Source: Schizophyllum amplum (lineage: Eukaryota > Basidiomycota > Agaricomycetes > Agaricales > Schizophyllaceae). Taken from it: a stretch of DNA of 64,000 bases. The translations under genes and the position numbers were made by a program. The notes beneath the pieces are model-generated. The model searched no databases. It was given only the letters and a program-made list of their open reading frames with translations, and was not told the origin of the DNA. How positions within the stretch are numbered: position 1 is the first letter of the stretch; the number at the start of each line of letters is the position of its first letter. This document shows positions 56,133 through 64,000 of the stretch, in pieces. Where the stretch lies: positions 248,001 to 312,000 of the forward strand of contig VDMD01000023.1 of NCBI GenBank assembly GCA_007026445.1. Reading direction: 5' to 3'.

Positions 56133-59100
56133 ATGGAGGAAGCTCACCGCGTCCTCAATGAAGTCTTTGGCTACGAACAGTTTCGGCTGTCCCAGGAGAA
56201 GGTGCGTGCTCTAGAGACGCGTGGTATTCTACTGACAATGTATTCCAGGTCATTGCGCGTTTGCTGGAAGACAACAAGAACGCGCTAGTCGTGTTTCCCA
56301 CTGGAGGTGTGTTCGCCAGTTTGATTTGCGTCAATTCCAGCCTCTGACGCGCGTATAGGTGGAAAGAGCTTGACGTTTCAAATCCCTGGAATGTGTCTGC
56401 CTGTATGCACATTCCCTGATTAGCGCCAGGCGTGCCCTGATGAATTGTCAGGGCCTCACGCTCGTCATCTCCCCTCTCATCGCCTTGATGAAGGATCAAG
56501 TGGATGCGCTTGTTAGACGCGGTGTTAGCGCAGCTAATCTCGACAGCACCCTGAGCCTAGAGCGATCGCGCGAAGTCAGGTCGCGTGAGTACACTCCTTG
56601 TGGTGCCGTCTTTACTACTCACGGCATTTAGAGGTTCGAGATGGGACGCTCAAGATACTCTACGTGGCCCCGGAGCGGTGAGCTGCGCTGTCCCCTAGTC
56701 CGGGTCTCCACTGAGCCGTCGGCAGGCTCAACAACGAAGGATTCATGAATATGATGTCCAACGTCAAAATTTCGCTCCTTGCGGTCGATGAGGCACACTG
56801 CATATCCCAGGCTCGTTGCTCATCGCTTTTACTCTTCCCCGCTTACATCTTCCGCAGTGGGGTGCGAGCTTCCGTCCTGAATATCTTAAAATTGCCCGAT
56901 TCGCTGAGGAGAACAACGTCGAGCGCGTCTTGTGTCTCACTGCGACCGCCACACCGCAGGTCGTCCAGGACATCTGCACGTCCTTCGATATTGAGCGCCC
57001 GGATGGAGTCTTTGCCGCCCCGGTGTTCCGACCCAAGTGCGACTGTCTCTGTTATGCCTCGGCGAGCTTGAGTTTGACCTTTTTGCAGTCTCGCCCTTCA
57101 GGTAGCTCTGGCTAAGAACCTCGACGAAAAGATGGCGCGGGTTATCCCCATGCTCGAGCGCCGGACTGGTCCCGCCATTATATATGTGACGCTACAGCAA
57201 CAAACCCAAGACGTTGTCAGCTATCTCCAGCGTCATAATATTCGCGCTGAAGCGTACCACGCTGGTATCACAGCGGATGAGCGCGGTGCTATTCAGAACC
57301 GATTCATGGAGTCAGATAAGGCTATTGTCGCGTGCACGATTGCGTTTGGCATGGGTATCGACAAAGGTGGACATTCTTGCTGTGCTGGTATCGAGTACAA
57401 ATTCTGACATACTTCAAGCGAACATCCGACAGGTCTTCCATCTATACATGCCCAAGACTCTGGAGAACTACAGCCAGGAGGTCGGCCGCGCAGGTCGCGA
57501 TGGACTCGAGTCAGAGTGTCTGATGTGTACGTTGTTCTTTCAGAGGATGGTCTATATTGATCCGAATTTTACGCAGTCATATCCCCGCCCGACCTACCCA
57601 CACTCGAAGGCTTTGCTCGAGGTGATACGTGTTCGGAAGTGCACCTCGAGCTCTTCTTGCAGGAGGTGATGATGAAGGTGCCGGCAAAGGATGGCACGCT
57701 CGATTTCAGCCACTATACTCAGGCGAGGGAGTACGTTCACACAGCTATCCATCTCCCGACATCTAGTGCTCACCCTTTTTGTCAGATATGATATTCGAGT
57801 GAGTGGCATGCGCGCAGTAAGGCGAAGACATTGAGTCTGACGTCTTCTTCAGTCAAACGCTCTGGGCATGCTTTACGCCCAACTTGAGCTCGACTACGGC
57901 TTCATCCGGGCCATCACACCGATGTATACGACCTATGAGCTGACGCCAGGGGTCAATTTCCAGAAGGTGAGCGATATATCATTTGAAGGCATCGTGACAT
58001 TGATGCTCATGGCTGTGTGCATCATAGGTCATGAAAGACTCTAGTCCGGCAGCCAAAGCTATTCAGACACACTGGAAACCCAAATCTAACAAGACTAAAT
58101 ATGAGGTATGCCGCTGACTGGCTGACCCAATTATTGGTATTGACTGCAACACGTGTGTAGCTGGACATCGTGGATACAGCTAATTACTCAAAGATCGACC
58201 GTGTTGATTTGGTCCGGCAGATAGGTATCTGGGAGATGGATGGTAGGCGACCTGCCATGTCTTTTCTGTGATCGGATGCTCACCGGCTTGCAGGGCATGT
58301 CACCGTTAAGGCATCACAAGTGCGCGCGGTACGCCATTCGCGCACCTCCTTCGCGACAAACATGCTGATAACTGCGTATAATGCAGCGATATAGCACATT
58401 TTTGGACAACCCGCGCCCTACAGATCTCGCCGAGATCAAGGTCATCGCTAAAGCCTTATATGCCCGCCTACTGAAGAAGGAGGAGGATGATATTGCGAAG
58501 ATCCATCAAGTGCTAAACTTCGCAAAGGATGATGATTGTACGTTGCGAATGCTGCTTTGCGCCACTGGTTGTTGTTCGACAGAGCTGATACAGAATTCAG
58601 GCCTTGCGCATAACATTGCACGGTATTTTGGAGACGCGGACGCGGTGCCCGGAGGAATGTGTGGGAAGTGCACGTGAGAGACTGTCCTGTTGCGCCGTGA
58701 GGCCCTCTGCTCACGCATCTCATTCAGTTTCTGTTGCACGGGTTCCGGTCTCGACTTCGTTCCCGATCCTCCCGCGCCTGTCGATCCCGCTAAGGTCCGC
58801 GCCATCCTCAACGCGTGCGGCGTGCGCGACGACCCCCGTCTTCTCACGCGCTTCGCCTTTGGGATAACGTCGCCCAGACTCACCGCACTTAAATGCTCGA
58901 CGTCACACACGCTCTTCGCGTCCATGGTGACTTCGGACTTCATGGCACTGCTAGCCGCGTTCGACGCTGAGTGCAAGAAGGTGGGATATCAAAACCTGGA
59001 CACGGGCATGGAGGAGAAGGTAGGCGCCAAGAGGAAGGCACCGTCAAGCGGAGGCAGAAAGAGTGGGAGGGGTACCTACGGTGGCGGGAGGGGCAGGGGA

Positions 59101-59157
59101 GGAGGAGGTGGATATAGGGGCGGTGGGAACTTTGGATACAAGAAGGCTAGATATTAG
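56133..59157 (+). CDS. RecQ-family ATP-dependent DNA helicase
   Basis: Eighteen exons from 56133-56201 to 58728-59157 give 713 aa. The helicase core is complete: [18 protein letters not shown] (motif 0), [16 protein letters not shown] (I), [14 protein letters not shown] (Ia), [20 protein letters not shown] (II), LCLTATATP (III), [12 protein letters not shown] (IV), [23 protein letters not shown] (V) and [11 protein letters not shown] (VI). The RecQ zinc-binding Cys set is present (DDDC, then CGKCTFC). The C-terminus ends in an Arg/Gly-rich tail ([15 protein letters not shown]); no HRDC domain is visible. RecQ helicases unwind recombination and replication intermediates in the nucleus. The intron at 56811-56857 uses a GC donor. 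Exon 11 is 13 nt. Confidence 0.93.
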
Positions 59158-59380
59158 GAAGCCTTTTGGGCGCTATACTGAGTCTGCTAACTATTGTACA
59201 TTCGTATAGTCTACTGTTATAGCTCACATACTGTCATGGACCAAGAGATCTTCTTCCAGTTCCAAACTTCTTGTGGCAACTTGGTGGTGGTTCAGTTTGC
59301 GACTGTCGCGTGCGCTCGCTCACGTGCGAGCGAACAAAACGCGTCCTTGTTCGTACTTGTCCCGCACGCCCACGCGCGGA

Positions 59381-62300
59381 ATGTCCGCCCTCTCCATGAG
59401 CGCGCTCGGCTCGCGCGACGATCCCTCCATGCGTCCCGGACCGTCCTCAACCCCCTCTTCTCCGAATGTCGACCTTCCCGCGTTCCAGGACGCGAGCCGA
59501 GTCCTGCAGGAACAGTTCGTGAAAGACTCACAGGCGATCCCGGACCTGGGGGACACACTGAGTATACGTGCGCACCTAAGAAATTACTTCCTTTACTTGA
59601 TGCTGATAAGCATGCAGCTGGGCAGCAGGCGAGCGCGGCGTATACCGTCGCTGCTGACGATGCGCGCATGCCATACCAGAAGCGCACCTTGTTGCGTATA
59701 CCAGATGCACTGGTTCAGTATGCTACCAGTGCGTCTACCAACCTCATTCACATCTCACAATAGTGATCCCGTGCAGGTACTCAGGTCAACATGGCTATGG
59801 GCCTCCTCCCCGAGATCGAACGCGCATGGATCGCGCTCGACCACCAGCTCTTTTTGTGGGACTACAACAACGGGTGCGCTCACCGTCCATCTTTCCCCCT
59901 CATTGTTCTGACTGCGCGTAGGCAAGAGATCAACTCCTTTGTCGACCAGCCCGACGTTATACGCGCCGTCGCGGTCGTGAAACCTAAGCGTGGGCTTTTC
60001 ATCGAAGCTATACATCACCTCCTCGTCATCTGTACCAAGCTCTCCGTACTGCTCATTGCAGTCTCCCTCACACCGGCGGAAGACGGGCGCACGGAGCTCA
60101 ACATGTACGCGACCGACCTTAGTGTGGCCACGGACGAGGTGCAGATGACGTCTGTGGTGGGCACAAACGACGGACGGATATTCATGTGTGGTGCGGACGA
60201 TGGGAATTTATACGAGTTACACTATCAGGAGAGCGAGGGATGGTTTGGGAAGCGCATACAGCTCATCAACCATTCGGCGGGCGGAGTGCAGTCTTTCCTC
60301 CCTCGCTTCACGTCCTCAGCGACAACAGGTACGGTTCAATAGACGTGTCAGCTCCATCCTGACGCTCACTCAATAGACCAAATCCGCTCGGTCGTCGCCG
60401 ACCCGGACAGGAACATGGTATACACCCTGACCGCCAGCAACTCCATAGGCGTGTACCGGTTGGGCGCTGAGAAGAAGCTCGATCATGTGCAGACGATGTC
60501 GAGTTTGTTCAAGCACGCACAGGACAAGGCGCCCGCCGCCCCTGCACTCACACCGCAAAACTTCGAGTTGTCGGCACTGCATGTCATTGAGCCTAAAGAG
60601 TCGCGCATGGGGATACAACTCATGGCCGTCACCAAGAATGCCGTTCGCCTATACTTTGCTCCCGCAGTGTCTTACTACTCGTATGGTACCTACGGTGGTG
60701 GCGGTCGCGTTCTGCAGCTGCTGCACGTCCGACTGCCTCCTGCCAACCTGCCGCACCCCCATCGCCAAACGCGCTCCAGCCTTCGCGGCCAACCGTCTGC
60801 GGCAAATGCGCATGTACCGACCTTCGTCGTCTCTACCGTCGAGAATGCAGCGTATGCGAATGGTCTTCTTGTTGCATCGCAGCCCGCGAGCGACACCAAC
60901 GACTTCATCCTCTGCCTTTCACCCGACCTGACACGTATCGGAAATCTCGGGCAACTTGCACACAATCATAACCAGCCTCCGCAGCCGACGTACTCGGGTG
61001 CGCTCACCACGGGTGGGCCCCCACGTCCTCCGCTCACGGAGCAAGCTGTGCTGCTTGACATCCCACTCGGCACTTGGGCAATCGCACCTGTGAAGACGTC
61101 TGCACCGCCTGCTCCACCGGAAACCCAGTTGCCTACGGTTATCAACGAGCTGGCGAGCCAGGCAGGGGAGAGCCCGCCGCAGTTTATGATCATGACGAGC
61201 GAAGGACTGGTGTTCGTTATCAAGAGGCGAACCATCGACTACCTGCAAGCTATCATCGAGGACTACGAGACAAACCGGGACATCCAGCCAATGCTATCCT
61301 TCCGGGATGGGTGAGCGCAATTGCGATTGCGACAAGAAAATGCTAACGCGCCGACCGCCAGGTATGGCCGCGATCAGACCTGTGCGATGCTCCTAGAGCT
61401 TGCATGCGGTAACTCATTCGTCAACTTCAACCCCGCATCGAGTATGGGGGCCACCGTGAAACAGGCATTTTTCGAGCTTGGTGAACGTCCAGTTTGGACG
61501 GAGAGGGTCACGTACGGTGCCCCAACAACAGGTATGCAACATCTCGTGTGGGCATGAGCGATGGTTGACAGGTGTAGGTGGAAACCAGGGCACAACGACC
61601 TACAGCGGCAAACGGGAGGGTTTCGCTCTGTACCTTGCGCGCTTGCTACGGCCGTTCTGGAGGGCTAAGCTATTGACCCCCAGGTATGTCCATCGCCTGT
61701 CTTCATGGGATCTTTTACTTACATTGTGCTAGTGGTACTGCCATTTCTGTTTCTGCTGACGTGCTGAACACGATACAAACGAACCTCATGTCGCTGAAGA
61801 ATTTCCTGGACCAAAATCCATCCCTTTTCCACTCCGCACCCCTGGATACGTCCAGCCCTCGGGCTAGCTCCAATATACCGGAGCAGGAGGCGCTGAAAGT
61901 GCGTTGATCACCATCGTCCATCGAAGTAGACTAACTTCGGCCAATTCATCTAGGATGAGCAATTGTCGGTGACCAAGATGATCAATCTGCTCGGAAGGAC
62001 GATTGAGGCCCTCGAGTTCGTCACTTTCATGACTTTGAATCAGTTGAGCGATTTGGTCCCGCGGTATAACTCTTCTTTAAATTCTAGTGTATAAGCTCAT
62101 GATATGCGCTTCATAGGTGTAAGCCAGCTTTACGGAGCAACCTAGCCGCCCTCACATTCGAGACCTTCATCACCACTGAGGCCGGAGCGACGGTCTCGCG
62201 CGAACTCATCAATGTGCTCATCGACCAGCAGATGAGTGGGCAGATGGAAGTGGGTGGCATTGGAACGAAAAGCCTAGGTGTGGTTGACAATCGGTTATCC

Positions 62301-64000
62301 AGATTGACACGGTCAGCGAAACGCTGCAGCGCAAGTGCCCATCGTTCTGCAGTGCTGAGGATGTTATGCTCTACAAGGTATGACAGTGCGTTGAGGTGCA
62401 ACGTGGCGACGACTGAAAGATTCCGCAAATAGGCCAGAGAAAGCGTCACGAAGGCTGAAGAAGCCAGGACAGTATCCGAGCAGCAGCACTGGCTTGCGGA
62501 GTCACTCATGTTCGTGTCATCGTCCCCGTGCCAACATTGCCGTCTTACCCATTCGTTCCAGGCTGTATGTCAAGGGCGCTCGTACCTTGGATCTGGAGAA
62601 GCTCAAGGAAGCGGTCGGACGCTATGTCAGCCTTCAATTTCCCAAGGGTCCGTCTTCTACGCATATATATATATATATCGATCATACTGACATAATTCTG
62701 CAGGCGCTATTGAGCTGTCTCTAGCTTGCGCCAAAGCATTAGATCCAGATGATCGTGGTCGACAGTATTGGAGAAACGGCACACCGGCAGGGGACCCTGC
62801 CCAGTCTATTTATCAACGACGGCAACAATGCTACGAACTCATCAAAGACTGCTTGCAGACATTCGAGGCACCAAAAGCAGAGGACGCACAGACAAGGCCG
62901 CCCGAGGAGGGACTGAACCTGGTCGCGTATCAGATCGCGTTCGAAAGCGACGACGAGGTCTTCCATGCATATCTATATCAGTGGTTAATTGGGCGCGGCC
63001 TTTCGGAGGACTTGCTTGCAGTGCGTTATCATTTTCTGTCGCAAGGCCTGTATCTGATCGGACTTCATTGAAAGCAACGACCGCCCTTCTTGGAAGCGTA
63101 CCTCGCGCACGAGCCGGCCGACGCGGCAAAGTACGAGCTGTTGTGGATGTTTTACATCAAAAATGGGCAGAACCTACAAGCCGCCCAGATCCTCGCCCAG
63201 ATGGCCGAGCACGAGCAGTGAGTGCGATCCGATTCTACTAAGAGCATTGTTTGACCCCGCTCGAGATTCGAGCTACCATTGCCCAAACGCGTCGAATATC
63301 TCACTCTCGCCGTTGGCAACGCCAAATCGCAACCGATCAGTTCAAGCACCATGATAGATTCGGGCATCGCGTTCTTGACCGACTTGGAGGAGAAGCTGGA
63401 AGTCGCACAAGTTCAGCTGGAAATTTATGCCCGACTGCTGCCTCAAAGACACGAGTACCCTCCGCAAGCGCAGGAGTTGATCGACGCGTTAGACAAGAAG
63501 TTACTCGAACTCAACGATGTAAGCCCACGTCTCTCCTCGTGTCTATCGCCGCTAACGCGGCAAACAGCTATGGGCAGGTTACGCGTTGAGATTCCAGCTG
63601 AAGTCTGTGCAACTTCTGTGTCTGCACGTAGGTGATGTACGGGATGAGGGAACTGTGCGGGAATGTTGGGATGGAATATTCCGCGAAGGTGCGTCCTGTT
63701 ATTTACTGTGGGTAGTATGATTTTGACAGAACCTACAGCCGTTGGGATGGCGGAGGACGCTATAGGACAGGCAGATCATATCAAGGCTGCTGTCGTTCCT
63801 CTCGGCCAAAGATTCTACCCATCCGATTGCGCATTCCCGCTACGTGCGTGAAATTCATAATCTTCGCGGACAACTTATGTTAACGACCTTATAGGGGTTA
63901 TCGCGCATTTGCTAGTGCGGTTTAGGTTGAATCACAAGGGCCAGATTGACGACGGCTGGCCTGCACGCATACTCGTAGACTGCAACGTCCCGTACGCCGA
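59381..64000 (+). CDS. Nuclear pore protein Nup155/Nup170 family (3' end beyond window)
   Basis: At least nineteen exons, from 59381-59561 to 63895-64000 (cut by the window edge). The start MSALSMSALGSRDDPS follows a short leader. The N-terminal beta-propeller is recognised from GLLPEIERAWIALDHQLFLW, DQPDVIRAVAVVKPKRGLF, VGTNDGRIFMCGADDGNLYE, WFGKRIQLINHSAGG and DPDRNMVYTLTASNSIGVY. The helical solenoid follows (KREGFALYLARLLRPFWRAK, ESVTKAEEARTVSEQQHWLA, KYELLWMFYIKNGQNLQAAQ). These are signatures of Nup155/Nup170, a scaffold nucleoporin of the inner ring that contacts the pore membrane. The exon junctions restore conserved codons throughout. A TA dinucleotide run sits in the intron at about 62663-62679. 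Confidence 0.95.

Noticed and set aside
62663..62679. TATATATA run as a promoter
   Set aside because: It lies inside an intron of the nucleoporin gene, so it is a simple repeat rather than a core promoter.
1..64000. CRISPR arrays, bacterial operons, tRNA and rRNA genes
   Set aside because: No spaced palindromic repeats, no ribosome-binding sites with tight gene packing, and no tRNA arm patterns or rRNA segments were recognised by eye; a tRNA scan would be needed to be certain.

Overview
This is nuclear DNA from a filamentous basidiomycete, most likely an Agaricomycete. The genes are dense and GC-rich, and they are broken by many introns of about 45-60 nt with GT(R)NGT donors. The gene set is typical of such fungi: NoxA, a cytochrome-b5 sphingolipid desaturase, a hisHF fusion, Siz/PIAS, Pal1, and an F-box/LRR family. 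Nothing bacterial, viral or organellar was seen. Polyporales is a guess only. Exon models were built by hand from reading frame, splice signals and family conservation; most sum to a multiple of three.

Layout. 0-6 kb: a BRCT/Myb-like protein (possible Rap1), a complex I NDUFA11-type subunit, a WD40 protein resembling the PRC2 subunit EED, and a secreted KEX2-type repeat peptide precursor. 6-15 kb: ESF1, NudC, a Siz/PIAS SUMO ligase and the ADP/ATP carrier. 15-21 kb: an IRC3-like mitochondrial helicase, convergent with a fused pseudouridine-5'-phosphate glycosidase/kinase. 21-28 kb: an F-box gene with a frame break, RAD51, and 3-phosphoglycerate dehydrogenase divergent from HIS7 across a 207-bp promoter with two TGACTC boxes. 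28-43 kb: Pal1, a second F-box gene, mitochondrial uL4, RPS16, a sphingolipid delta-8 desaturase, RPL13, a single-pass membrane protein and two uncharacterised genes. 43-53 kb: TAF5, MAD2, NoxA and a Bck1-like MAPKKK. 53-64 kb: a third F-box gene with a MULE-like element inserted one base after its stop codon, a RecQ helicase, and the first part of a Nup155/Nup170 nucleoporin that runs off the window.

Most genes are unrelated housekeeping genes; several serve genome maintenance (RAD51, RecQ, Siz/PIAS, MAD2, perhaps Rap1-like). The most interesting points are the repeat peptide precursor at 5.2-6.1 kb, the apparently permuted Bck1-type kinase at 50.4-52.7 kb, the intact-looking transposon with a 9-bp target duplication at 55.0-55.9 kb, four GC-AG introns, a 4-nt micro-exon in RPL13, and the EED-like gene.
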